Below are positions 22,697-33,398 of a DNA stretch of 64,000 bases, in pieces. Source of the DNA: Straminergon stramineum (lineage: Eukaryota > Streptophyta > Bryopsida > Hypnales > Calliergonaceae). Under the pieces are notes generated by a model. It ran no database searches. It was given only the letters and a program-made list of their open reading frames with translations, and was not told where the DNA came from. The stretch spans positions 15,624,001 to 15,688,000 of the forward strand of contig OY987267.1 of the NCBI GenBank assembly GCA_963920665.1. Reading direction: 5' to 3'. The position numbers were made by a program, and so were the translations under genes. Numbering within the stretch: the first letter of the stretch is position 1; every line of letters begins with the position of its first letter.

Positions 22697-23810
22697 AATG
22701 AATGTTTTTGGTAAATCCTAGTGGTGGTATTGTAAATGCCAAAATGTTAGAGATATTATGTTTTCGAAAGAATTATTTCTTTTTTGGAAAAAAACAAAAA
22801 ATTTGAGGAAATATTTCTAATTTTAGCACTTGTTGGATTTGTTTTGCAAACTCTTATTTTATATTTAGCATGAAGGTGTTTATCTAGTTAGATATAGTAA
22901 TAAGGTAGTTTGCTCAAATTATGGTCACTTCTATAATTAAATTCAAAATGAATAGGAGGTGCTCCCTTAGTCAACCTATTTAACCATTTGAGTGTATCAA
23001 AGAAAAAATGTTATTTATTGCACAAGCTCATCATTCTCCTTGGTTTCCTCACATCTCTTGACAAGCTGCAAGTGGATGGAATTAGGTAGCCCTATAATCC
23101 CACATAGGTGCCTACAACAAAAAGCTTAGAAAATTGATGAGTAATTCAAGAATACTTTGAAAAATATGAATCCAATTTCATCACATTCAACACCTATTTT
23201 TAATTCTTTGAAGAATGGGCTGGAAATTGTTCCTTTCACCGAAGCCCATGAAAAAGGTAGACTTGCCCTAAAATATTCCCTTTGAGAGCAGACTACTTTA
23301 CAGGTTGTAAGATAATTGAGCTCAATCACTCATCAGATTCGCAACTTTCGTTTATTTTTCTGCAGGGTTATGTCACAAAAGTTTCTGGAGGCTAGGGTTT
23401 TGGTGCCAAACTCGAACACATTTGGATCGCCCTCAAAGTCCGCACTGAAGTCCCCGCAAGCTTAATATACAGAGGCATGGAACATCCAGATTTCATCAAC
23501 AATTGCACGAAATTACAGAATCTGTTCTTTATTACTCTGACACGCAAAAAACGCTCATGTACAAACAGAATCAACACGCTCCTCCTCGTTTACCGACTCG
23601 CTGCACACTGTTGATATATCCGATGCTACAGAGGAATATGACTTCCGCCTGCTAAGATTAGGGATTCACTGAAAAAAACAAGAGAAACTGCTACGTACGT
23701 CAAGAGGGCCCGCGGAACCACAAATTGGAAATTAGATTTCCAGTTCCAAAGTTTAGGAAGCTCACGGACCGATCCAGACAACAGCTCCCCATAAGGCATT
23801 GCTTCACCGA

Positions 23811-24323
23811 TCACTCGGCAGCTCCCTGAGAGGGGTTCTTCTCAATGGCCACCTGCTGACCATCATGGCCACCGATCGCAATGCTGCGCGCCTTGATCAC
23901 CTTCTTCTCCTCTTTCGGAACCACCACCGTCAGCACTCCGTTCTCCACATTCGCCGTGATGTGATCCAGATTCGCATTCTCAGGGAGACGGAACTTGCGC
24001 ATGAATTGGCCGCTGCTCCGCTCCACGCGATGCCAGGTATCCGTCTTCTGCACCTCCTCCTTCTTGCGCTGCCCGCTGATGCTCAGCGTCCTTCCGTCCT
24101 CCAGCTGCACTTGCACTTCCTCCTTCTTCAACCCTGGCAGGTCGGCCTTGAACACGTGCTCTGTGGGCGTCTCCTTCCAGTCCACATTGGTGCTCGCCAC
24201 CGCGCGCGAGTCGCGAGCAAACGAGCCAGCCGGCGTGTTTTCGAACACGGACACCACCAGATCAAGCGGGTCTGGGGCGTCCCAGAAGTTGTTCCTGCGG
24301 CCGAGAATCGACGAGAGTGCCAT
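23811..24323 (-). CDS. Class I small heat-shock protein, copy 3
   Basis: This is a 170-aa cytosolic class I HSP20 with the same architecture as the other two. It differs from copy 1 only at residue 90 (Glu). The alpha-crystallin signature P-X14-GVL and the I-X-I tail motif are intact. It has no intron. The sequence just upstream of the start, corresponding to the 5' leader (about 24395-24540), is much more diverged from copies 1 and 2 than the coding region is, and its TATA position reads TATTAAAA. Conserved heat-shock elements lie upstream. A coding region this uniform beside divergent flanks suggests gene conversion or purifying selection. Confidence 0.95.
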   Translation of the reverse strand: MALSSILGRRNNFWDAPDPLDLVVSVFENTPAGSFARDSRAVASTNVDWKETPTEHVFKADLPGLKKEEVQVQLEDGRTLSISGQRKKEEVQKTDTWHRVERSSGQFMRKFRLPENANLDHITANVENGVLTVVVPKEEKKVIKARSIAIGGHDGQQVAIEKNPSQGAAE

Positions 24324-24585
24324 TGTGAATTACTGAAACGGATCGACTGCACACGGAGAGCCCAATTCAGCCGAGCAGTGGACACTACAAGCGACTTAGC
24401 TTGAATGCTTAACTTCTAGCTACTTCTCAAAGATTGGACGACTTTTTGCAACAGGAAAATTGTCTCTGTTAAGCTAGATCACGGAGTGTACTTGCAAGAT
24501 ATGAGAACTCTGCTACTGTGATGCAAAAGAATTGGAGCCCATGTCATTTTTTAATATCGGATGGACGCCATGTAGGCAGTTGCTG

Positions 24586-24766
24586 GAAGCGTCGAGAATG
24601 GGAAGTCTCTCGAACCTCCGGCGACTACTGGTCAGTATTCTCCGACCTTCTGGAAGTACGATGGGACCCAGGGTCTAGAGCCTTCACTGACCATCGGTCC
24701 GTGTCTTCGACCTTCTGGAGAGTGCCTCCTGTCCGGCGGTCGGGAAGGAAGCAGAAGCTTGGAGAA
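24586..24766 (-). promoter_or_regulatory. Heat-shock elements of sHSP copy 3
   Basis: The proximal element GAAgcGTCgaGAA is at 24586-24598 and the distal GAAgcTTGgaGAA at 24754-24766. Confidence 0.6.
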
Positions 24767-24803
24767 GGGCCTGGAAATTTGAAGATGAGAAGTGAACTCT
24801 GGG

Positions 24804-26123
24804 AGATCCACTGCAATGTCTGTGATGGAATTCTTGTTGAGCGTCCTTGGGGTTGTGCCAAGTGCGGAATCTCCATGACGGATTTCATAACCGTAGTTTT
24901 CAATTGCTAGATTGCGTATGGCAATGTAATGATTTTTAATAGCCCGGCCAGGTCTAGTCAGTAATAATAAACCCCAGTCCCTGTTGAAACAACAATGAGT
25001 ATGACAGGCAACTGGTCTGAATCAGAATCTCCAGTCCAGAAGGTCAATAAAATTTTCTAACTTGTGATGGTCATTGAGGTTACGGATACCCTAACTTGCA
25101 TTTGGTCCTGCGGCAGTTACATGAGCTGGACAGATCCTTGGCCTAAGAAATCTAGAATTAAGGTAGGAGCACCCATAACCATGAGTGTATCCATAGTTGA
25201 GAGTAGAGTTCCCTCAAAGTATTCCCTGGTGTACCTTGAAATCGTCTTCAAAGTTCCTTGAAACCATCTCCATACCTAATTGTGGTTGGTGGTCTCTAAT
25301 TTTTTCAAATATTGGTGCTAGAATCAAGACAGATTTAGTAGAGTGTGGCTATGGGTGTCCTACGGAGTTTTACTTTGAAAATTCTTAGAAATTAGATGCT
25401 TTACTCAAAAATTCTAATTTTTTTTTGAAAATTCATGATTTTCAATTGCTAATACTGAAAAAATATTTTTTGTAGAAAAATTTGACCCCAACTATGCTGA
25501 ATTGCTTAAATCGACGGTTATGGATGTTCCTACCTTATGATGTGTCATGCCTGAATATGTCAAGTTTAATGGGGGTTACTCGCATCCACATCGCATCATG
25601 AATGAATCTGTTAGGTAGGATTCACTCCGTTAATAGCTAATTCTGGGACTGCTCATGTTTGGCCACTCGCCGATTCTTAATTTTGCCTCTAGTTAAACTG
25701 ACTATTTGCAATAAAACTACGATCTGCTGAATGCGCTTAGACATGCAAAACTTTCATGGATTAACTGTGAGGCTTCATTCTCTGTTGCAACTCAACCCTA
25801 TCTGACACAAGCAACAGACTCAAAAATCGCGCAAATGATGTGCTAGCCAGGAGCAAATTCTAAGTAAATAAAATCATAATCAGTAATTTATTCAGGAAAT
25901 AAATTGAATGATCGAGTTGTTTGTACACCAATTTCTCAATTCCTTTGCCAGCTGCAGATTTCTATTTGAAATCACAATGCACAGCTGCAAATGAGTGGGG
26001 TTGCAAAAAATTGCAATACATGAATCAACCGACCTACGAGCACTGATCTAATTTCCTTTGTACAGATGTAGCGAAAACAATTCATGAGATGAGCTCCAAT
26101 GTTAAAATATAACAAAAATTAAT
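24804..26123. other. Intergenic DNA after the sHSP array
   Basis: Immediately after U3 homology ends, the plus strand (about 24805-24890) could encode a short C-X2-C-X10-C-X2-C segment within an open frame that starts in U3-derived DNA. It is too short to call a gene. The rest shows nothing recognisable up to the CHS relic. Confidence 0.5.
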
Positions 26124-27576
26124 CTAAACAATGTCATCGTTGGCTGTGGCCCGGAGCACCAGCACCTCCAAGGTAAGGCCCGGTCCGAAACTGATGAAGA
26201 AGCCGAAGTTGCTGCCCTCACCGAGCGTGGACGCGCCCATTCGCAACGATCTCTGCTGAATCTAGTCCAACACGAACATCACCGAGGAGCTCGACATGTT
26301 TCCGTACTCCAACAACACGTCGCGGCTACCCTGCATCTTGTCCTTGGAGAGCTTCAACTTGGCCTCCACCTGGTCCAGAATGGCCGGGCCTCCGGGATGC
26401 ACGGCCCAGAACATCTCGTTCCACTGCGGCGACCCCAAGCACTATCGCGCTTCGTTCAGAAACTCCTCGATGTTCTTGGAGATCAGCCCGGGCACGTCCT
26501 TCATGAGGTGGAAGATGAGCCTTGCTTCGGTGAGATGGCCATCAATGGCGCCATCACTTTCGGACAAGATGGTCTCCCCGGCCTAGTGCACCTCGAACAA
26601 AGCTTTCTCCACTTGCGGCTTGGGGTCGGAGCCCACAACATACACACCATCGCCGTCGCCGAAGAGAGCTGAGCCCACCAGCCCGTCCAAATGGTTCTCG
26701 CTCGGGGCGCGGTAGGTCACGGCCGTGACCTCGCTGCACACGAGCGTTCTTGTTGTTCTCAACCAAGTCCTTCGTCACACACAACACAAAGGCGCCGCTG
26801 AAGCAACCCGTTTGGTCCATCATGACGCGCTTCACGGTGGGCTTCAGGCCCAATAGCTTGGCCAGGGCGTGGCCTGCACCCGGCATGTTCACGCCGCTGG
26901 TGGTGGCAAAGACGATGTGCGTGATGTTGGACTTGCACCCACCCCACTCTTTGATCACCTTCAACGCAGCTTCGGCCGTGAGCTTGGGCACCTGCACCAC
27001 CACAATGTCGTGGCGCTCGTTCAACGAGGGCTCCATGTACGTGCAGATGCCCGGGTTGGCCTTGAGCACCTCCTCTGTAAGAAACAGGTGACGCTTCCGG
27101 ATCCCCGACTTGTCGCCTGCAACGCCACATTTGTAAACCTCGTCAATTTACATAATCTAGTCACCAATTCTCCGAATCCATCCCAGTCCAATCAAATTGG
27201 GATTATTACTTAATGGATCAATGGCATTCATGCATGCCATTCTTTTCCTCGAATTGATCCCTCCACCACATGAGGCTCAACATTCATCGATCGGCAAGCG
27301 CTCAAGATGGCCGGGGTGCAGAATAAATTATATATCCAAGTGATCAAATTTAGGGTCTGGTCGGTCACTTACAAATGCACTTGAACTTGGCCTTGAGCGC
27401 CTCCTTTTCGCTGCAGTTGGTGATGTTGAAGAAGAAATCCGGGTATTCCGATTGCAGAAACTCGGTGGGTAGCACAATAGTGCCGATGCCCAACACACAT
27501 GCAGGCCCGTCAGCCCTTGGCTGCCCCTGGGAAGCGCAGCATTGACATGACTCACAACAGCTCTCTGGGTAGCCAT
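26124..27576 (-). pseudogene. CHS: Chalcone synthase pseudogene (two exons)
   Basis: CHS is the type III polyketide synthase that condenses p-coumaroyl-CoA with three malonyl-CoA to open the flavonoid pathway. Exon 1 runs 27576-27373 and exon 2 runs 27116-26124. The intron (27117-27372) has GT and AG ends and splits a Cys codon after its first base, the classic CHS intron position. Active-site residues are still readable: Cys in QTGCFSG, His in AVHPGG and Asn in YGNMSS. The gene is broken. There is a one-base loss near 27515, a loss of about 11 bases near 26740 that shifts frame, and stop codons at 26583-26585 (at the conserved Trp of EVHWAG), 26442-26444 and 26262-26264. The family motif GFGPG is SFGPG. 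The remaining frame is readable to the terminal TAG, so decay is recent to moderate. Confidence 0.93.
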
Positions 27577-27817
27577 AGCAACGTACTACTACTGACAGAA
27601 CTGGTTTGCGTTCCAAATCCTGCGTGTGGAAATCAATCGACTTGTCTAGCTGTGATTCAGCAAATCCGAACGAGAGCTTTGTTCCTTGGAATCGATTGAT
27701 CAAAGGTCTCTCTCGAGTTCACAAAGAGAATTACACTAACGTTCGATCGAGTGCGATTGTCTACAGTAGATTGTAGTGGGGATCGTTTGTTGTTGTGAGG
27801 ATTGGATATAATCCGGG

Positions 27818-27827
27818 CTCTATATAA
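27818..27827 (-). promoter_or_regulatory. Likely TATA box of the CHS relic
   Basis: The minus strand reads TTATATAGAG here, about 245 bp upstream of the ancestral ATG at 27576. That spacing leaves a plausible 5' leader. Confidence 0.45.
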
Positions 27828-27832
27828 GAGAA

Positions 27833-28385
27833 GCTTACTATAAAACGTGTGTGGAGAACAGGGTGGAGAGTAAGTCTGCGGCATAGCTGTGCGGAATGAG
27901 CGTTGAATGCTGCGAAGTCGTCACGGTTGCGATTTTTGAGGAAAAGTCCCGGATGGCCCGCCAGATGGGGGTCAGCGTTGCAACCCCCAGACTCGTTTGC
28001 AGGTGAATCTATTATTAGTCTGTTAGAGTGTGGTGGCTGATTTGTACTGTAGAGATTTTTTTGTCAACCCCTATTTCTTCTTCGCTCCTTGCTGTTGACA
28101 AATGGTTGAAATTTCTCTGCTCTCTGTTGTTCTCTTCAAAATGTGACGATGCCGGTGTTTGTTGTCTCTGTCCACCTTTGGACAAAGACTATGGCATGGA
28201 CTCTCGGGTTTCAGAATCCTATCAACAACCCCATTCACATTGTACAACATGGTTAGGGTTGAATTGGAGTGGACACAATGTCATGGTCAAGCCATTCTTG
28301 TTTTCAATCTCTTGTTCTTTTTGTCTAGCGAGCCCAAACTGCTATGGTAGGAGGGGTAGAAACTGCCCATGTAATGTTTACAGTT
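27833..28385. other. Intergenic DNA, nothing recognised
   Basis: A 139-codon plus-strand open frame (28028-28447) has no family features and no supporting splice or promoter context. Confidence 0.5.
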
Positions 28386-29262
28386 TTAAGGAGCCCACTT
28401 TGGGCTTTTTGAGAACTTGGGCAAGCTTTGTTGACTTCAAAATTTGAAAGTTTTGCATGAAATTTTAGGATTGATGCTATTCATCATAATGTACGTGTGA
28501 AGCTTTGTTTCATGTCCTTCCAATGAATTTTTCAAAAGTTAGAAGTTTTTTCTTTTTTCATTCAATGTCTTATTGGGCAGCAAAAAATATATTCTAAAAA
28601 ATATAAATGATTTTGTTAGGATTTTAAAGATTGATACCTACTTAAGAAAATTAAACCATTTGACTCCAAATAATGAGGTACAAGTTATGGGGATGATTTT
28701 ATTTTGTGGGCAATGAAGGTAGAAAAAACATATAATTTCATCTTTCATTCTCAATTTCGAAAATTTTCAAATTTCAATTAAAATATAGGATGTTGATTTT
28801 TTGCTAGAGCATTTTCACCATTGTCATTAGTATTCTCAAATTTTTATACAAAGTTTTGAGCATATTACTTTTTTTTCCATTCAGTACAACTTTCCACTTT
28901 AAAAACATTTAAAAGATTGAATATGAAGAAAAATTTGTTAAATTTTTTTTCATATATTTTCAATCCATTCATTTTCCAATATGTTGATAAAATGCATAAA
29001 TTATAGGATTTATGAATTTTTTCTCTAAAAATGTTGAAAGACAACTTCACATTTTGAAGTTTAGGCACATTGAACTTGCAATCAATATGGATTTTCACTC
29101 TCAAATTTTAGGACATTGGACTTGAATAAATCAACCAAAAGATTTTATGGTTGGATTTCTTTAAAATTTATTATTGATGAAAATTTTGACCTTGCATTAC
29201 AAATGAGTATTTTGAAGCAATTACGGATCTCTAAACATGAAGGGCCTTCATGGTTTAAGAGT
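28386..29262 (+). mobile_element. Possible old, diverged TTAA-type element
   Basis: The edges read TTTTAAGGAGCCC on the left and GGGCCTTCATGGTTTAA on the right, recalling the family termini. The interior shares its general sequence style and position-specific phrases such as GGTTGGATTTCTTTAAA near the 3' end. It is too diverged to be sure. Confidence 0.3.
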
Positions 29263-29998
29263 ACATTGACTTAAGATATGGCTACTATGTAGATTAAAGC
29301 GTTTCCTAAATAAATTTCAAGGAAAGAAGAAAGGGATACACATCAATCACAATTTGATTCTTAATTTTTAGACACAAATTCAATTAGGTATACTTTTCTA
29401 AAGCTCGCAATAATAGGGTGCTATTGAAGGCCATAGATATTGCCATTAAATGTTAAACAATTGTCTATCAATGGTGCAAATGGAGCCCAAAAGTGAAGGT
29501 GTGCAAACCTCAAACTTGAACAAAGTTGGTGTATGTAATTGCCCAGGATGGCACAAAGTGCCCTATCAATCATAACTCCATATTATTTAGTACAATGAAA
29601 TTTGGTTTATTTTCAAATCAAATTTAGTCCCCAACCACTTATAAAATTGTACAACAAGAAATTCCAATTGGCACCAATTCTTTATTGGACTACCCTATGT
29701 GAAGATCAAATTTGGCATAAATTAAGTCAGTTCTTAAGAAAAATTCACACTTTATCTTGTGAATGGTATGAGGTGACATGCCCCCTTGCTTTAGAAAGGA
29801 AATAGGTCCTCTAGAAGGAAATAGGTCCTCTGGAAGGTCTCTTCCTTTTGAGAAAGTTGTGACCAACAATGTCTAGTAGAGTTTTTACTAGACTACAATG
29901 TCTTAGCTACTATTTTTCTAAATTAAAAAATAAAAAATAAAAATCATATTTTCCAGGACATATTTTGGGACAGAGAGTTCTACCAAAGAAAATACATA
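29263..29998. other. Intergenic DNA with a short tandem duplication
   Basis: GGAAATAGGTCCTCT is repeated at about 29799-29835. Nothing else is recognised. Confidence 0.5.
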
Positions 29999-30502
29999 CT
30001 TTGACGTTTCAATTTGTAGAAAATAGGAAAAAATAATTTTCAACAAAACTAAAAATTGTCCATATGGGAGGACTTCTTGATGATGAGATTTGAGCCAAAA
30101 AATGAGTTTGAAACTATCACTATTGTTTAGAATTGCGGGCACAAAAGAGGCCTATATGCACAAATGTGGAGGATATAAAATAATGAATTTTTAGATTCCC
30201 TTTGGTAGACACATGTATGCCTACTAAATTAATATACCGTAGAAATTTCAGCTGAAAATCACTAATTTAAACCACTCAATAGTATAAAAAAACCCTAAAC
30301 ATCAAAGTGTGACAAATTAACAAAATGACTTTTAAATATAAAATGATTTTTAAAAATTTCTGAAAAATAAGGGATACAATAACAAGAAAGATTCTTAGAA
30401 AGAGTTTTTTTGGTTTGGGAATTGGATTCATAATTCAAAAGTTATAGCGTTCCAAAATCAAAATGCAACAAAACTAGCAAGTGTTTCTTGCAATCACCCA
30501 AT
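29999..30502 (+). repeat. Dispersed 0.5-kb repeat, copy 2
   Basis: It is collinear with 12666-13167 from the block following CTTTGACGTTT to the ending GTGTTTCTTGCAATCACCC, in the same orientation. Confidence 0.8.
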
Positions 30503-31298
30503 AGTTCAAAGTCAAAATCATGAACTTTGGATGACATTAACTTTCTAATATAAGTCAATAAAATATTATATTCTTTTGTTTTCTGAAAAAATGAAATGGA
30601 ATTCATTGCCAAAGAACCATAAAAAATTTAGATTCTTTTGAATTTTTTTGAAATTTTAATGAATTTATGAAGAAAAATTAAAGAATATTTGTATCAAATA
30701 CAAACAAGCTTCCTAATCCAAAAATTTCAAATGAGAGGTATTGAAGTACATTGTAATATAAAATAGTATATCATAAAAAAATTCTATGTTATTTCTTTAT
30801 TTAGAAATGTGGTTATAGATCCTTTACTTCAAAATTCAGTGAGGTGCTCATTTTCAAACAAATTCAAAATGTTCATTTGGAGTAGAAACTACACTACAAA
30901 GCTTCTTTTTGTTTAGATTCTTGAAAAGAAGAAAAAGAAAAGTATTTAGAATGTCAAATTAGTTTGAAAGGAAAAAAACCCAAAAATATTGAAATTACTA
31001 TTATTATATAGGTGTACAAGTTTTTTGGATAGATTGTCTTATATTAATTAATAAAACAAACTAATATGATATGAATATATAGCAATGATGTGAATATAGC
31101 ATTAAGAGAGTTGCACACAAAAAATTAGATGAAAATCCTCTATTTTTTAATATGAAGAATGATAGTTTGATAGTTTGACTATCCAAAGGACTCTTTTAGT
31201 TCTCGGTATTCTTCCAAAGGTTAACTTCAGATGGACCATTTATCTTGAATTTGTGAAATGAAAAATTAAGCGGTAGAGTCCTATGAAGTTGTTTTAGA
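30503..31298. other. Very AT-rich intergenic DNA
   Basis: I see no gene, RNA gene or bounded repeat. Confidence 0.55.
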
Positions 31299-31653
31299 CA
31301 TTAGATGAAATTTGAGGGCTCCAAGAGCCCATGGGTTATCTTGAATTCCCAAGTTGTGAGAACTTGCCATAGCAGCAGTATGACGAGGCACAGTCACCAC
31401 CACATCAAAAAATAATATGCTTTCAAATTATTTTTAGATTATCATTATTTTTTTAAAAATATTTTTTTAATTCAATTTCAAATTTATTAGCACACTTTAG
31501 AAATTCTGGGGAAATTTCAAAAATAATAAAAAGAATAAAAAAATTCAAAAATTCAGCCAATTATGGGTTGGTTCCTAATTTCTTGTAGTACAGAGAACAA
31601 TGCAGGGAACAACCCTAAAACGAGCTCTTGAAGCCCTCAAATGTCCCCTAATG
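31299..31653 (-). mobile_element. CATTAG-family MITE, copy 2
   Basis: The left terminus is CATTAGATGAAATTTGAGGG. The right terminus, inverted, is CATTAGGGGACATTTGAGGG. Pairing continues a further 12-15 bp. The internal core lies near the left end and reads inverted relative to copies at 32174 and 40219, so this copy is in the opposite orientation. Confidence 0.75.
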
Positions 31654-32173
31654 ATGGATATTTTGTCGATGCATTTCAATTGTGGACTAGTATTTGCTTC
31701 AAGAAAATATGAATGTTGTTTTGATTAAGGACTTGTGCCAACCTAATCTATTGGTAATCCTTTATCAATTCTGAAATTCTGCAAGTAAGTAACAATCCAT
31801 ATGATATAATATGCAATTATGAGGATTTGTTTGAAAAAACATATATTTTATATATTTTGGACAAAATTTCAATCTAAGAGGAATCAAGTTTGTTGACTTC
31901 ATCCACCCCAACCCCTCAAAAGCACAATTACTTGTTGTTACTTCTATTACTACAATCTTGCAATCTACAAGATCCAAGTATCCAAAATAATTTTGACACA
32001 TTCCCACAATATGTTGTCAAATACCATTTCATATGATTATTTTTTGTGTATTCATTATATTATGTATTTTCCATTTTTGCTTGACCAATCACAAGATGAC
32101 CAGTGGCACTTGAAATTTCAAACAAAATACTAAGTTTGTGCCCAATCTAAACCTCGCATAGGGTGAAACAACA
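31654..32173. other. Intergenic DNA between two MITEs
   Basis: Nothing is recognised in this AT-rich spacer. Confidence 0.5.
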
Positions 32174-32491
32174 CATTAGGGGAAATTTGAAGCCTCTACT
32201 CATGCCCGTTTCAGAGTTGCTCCCTTGCTTGTTCCCTATGTTGTTTGGGAACGGCTCGCTATTGTCAATAAATAATTTTCAAAAATAAATAAATAAAAAA
32301 TAAATTATATGTTCTAAAATGAAAAAATAAGTTGAAAAAAATTTAAAAAAATAAAATTTAAGTAAAATTTTTTTTGACGTGGCACGGTCTCAGCCACGTC
32401 AGACTATAGCAATGGCACAGTTCTTGCGTTCCCCACAAGGCCAAAACCTAGGAACTTGTAGGCATGTAGAGGCCTCAAATTTCTCCTAATG
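32174..32491 (+). mobile_element. CATTAG-family MITE, copy 3
   Basis: The terminal repeats are CATTAGGGGAAATTTGAAGC and, inverted, CATTAGGAGAAATTTGAGGC, about 25 bp with three mismatches. The core contains GACGTGGCA...GCCACGTCAG. It lies about 0.9 kb upstream of the PAL relic's start. Confidence 0.8.
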
Positions 32492-33398
32492 TTTTTCTTA
32501 AGCATGATTTTACAGGAATTGGCTACAACCAAAGATGTTGACTATTTTTTGTAAAGGAAATTTACATTTTGGAGGGTTAAGATAACTAGATTATTACTGT
32601 AATTGAAGACCCATAGCCAATTTTTATCTAGGTATCACCTAGTTTTCATATAGATATCACCAAGTATCACCCAAATATCACATGGATATTAAAGAAACAA
32701 CTGGCTCGTTCTCCAAGATGGAAAAATAAACACGAGGGTGGAAATTGGAAAGAGAAGATCAGCACGTCAAGCACCCGAGCTCCGAACTCTTCTAGCACAG
32801 ATCACTGAAGCCGGAATGCCGGGCCCTGCACACGGTGCCCACCACCACGACCACTTTCAACACCACTTTCAACCCAAATGTCAAAAGAGAATCCCTTTCT
32901 TTTTCATTTTCAACAGTCTCCCCACTAAAATTTAACATCCCCGTATTGGCAGAAAACCTCACAGCAGACCCCAACTTCCAATCAAGAGACCCAAATGAAT
33001 CCAATGATCCAATCCCCTCACCACTGAAATCCAATCTCGTCTGCCTACAAATACACATTTCCGCATTCCCAATTCTTCATCTCAGAGTGGTCAATCTTTC
33101 TTCTTCGCAGAGCATCGAGTTCCATCAAAGAAATTAAGAGCTATCTGCAATCACAATTGCAACCATAATCAACTGATTGATAGAATTTCATTTCCAACAG
33201 TCGTCAAGTTGAAGTTTTGAGTTTGTTGAAATTGCAGCCAAGGACGCTCTCTGACCTTGTATACTGGAAGGAGTAGTTGCATTAATCACGAAGCGTTGAT
33301 TAATTGTGTGTAGAACTGAATTCCTTTGGGGAGCTCGCGCGCAGAGCATCTGATCTAGTGGTGATCAAGAACTTGAAGGAGGTTGGAAGATTCAAAAA
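32492..33398 (+). promoter_or_regulatory. Upstream region of the PAL relic
   Basis: The 300 bp before about 33040 are markedly less AT-rich than the surrounding DNA. A weak TATA-like TACAAATACA lies at about 33045, followed by a pyrimidine-rich leader (CTTTCTTCTTCG). I cannot identify specific AC elements with confidence. The segment looks like a preserved promoter and 5' leader rather than random spacer. Confidence 0.45.

Larger units (their letters stand above)
18915..24803. repeat. sHSP tandem duplication unit U3
   Basis: This is the second tandem copy of U2, longer because of insertions: about 760 bp around 20590-21355 (including element fragment 20733-21031) and TTAA copy D with a nested MITE. 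Homology to U2 ends near 24803, just after the distal heat-shock element. Confidence 0.8.

Noticed and set aside
28028..28447. 139-codon open frame next to the CHS relic
   Set aside because: No family features. Its translation is Cys- and Phe-rich as expected from this base composition.
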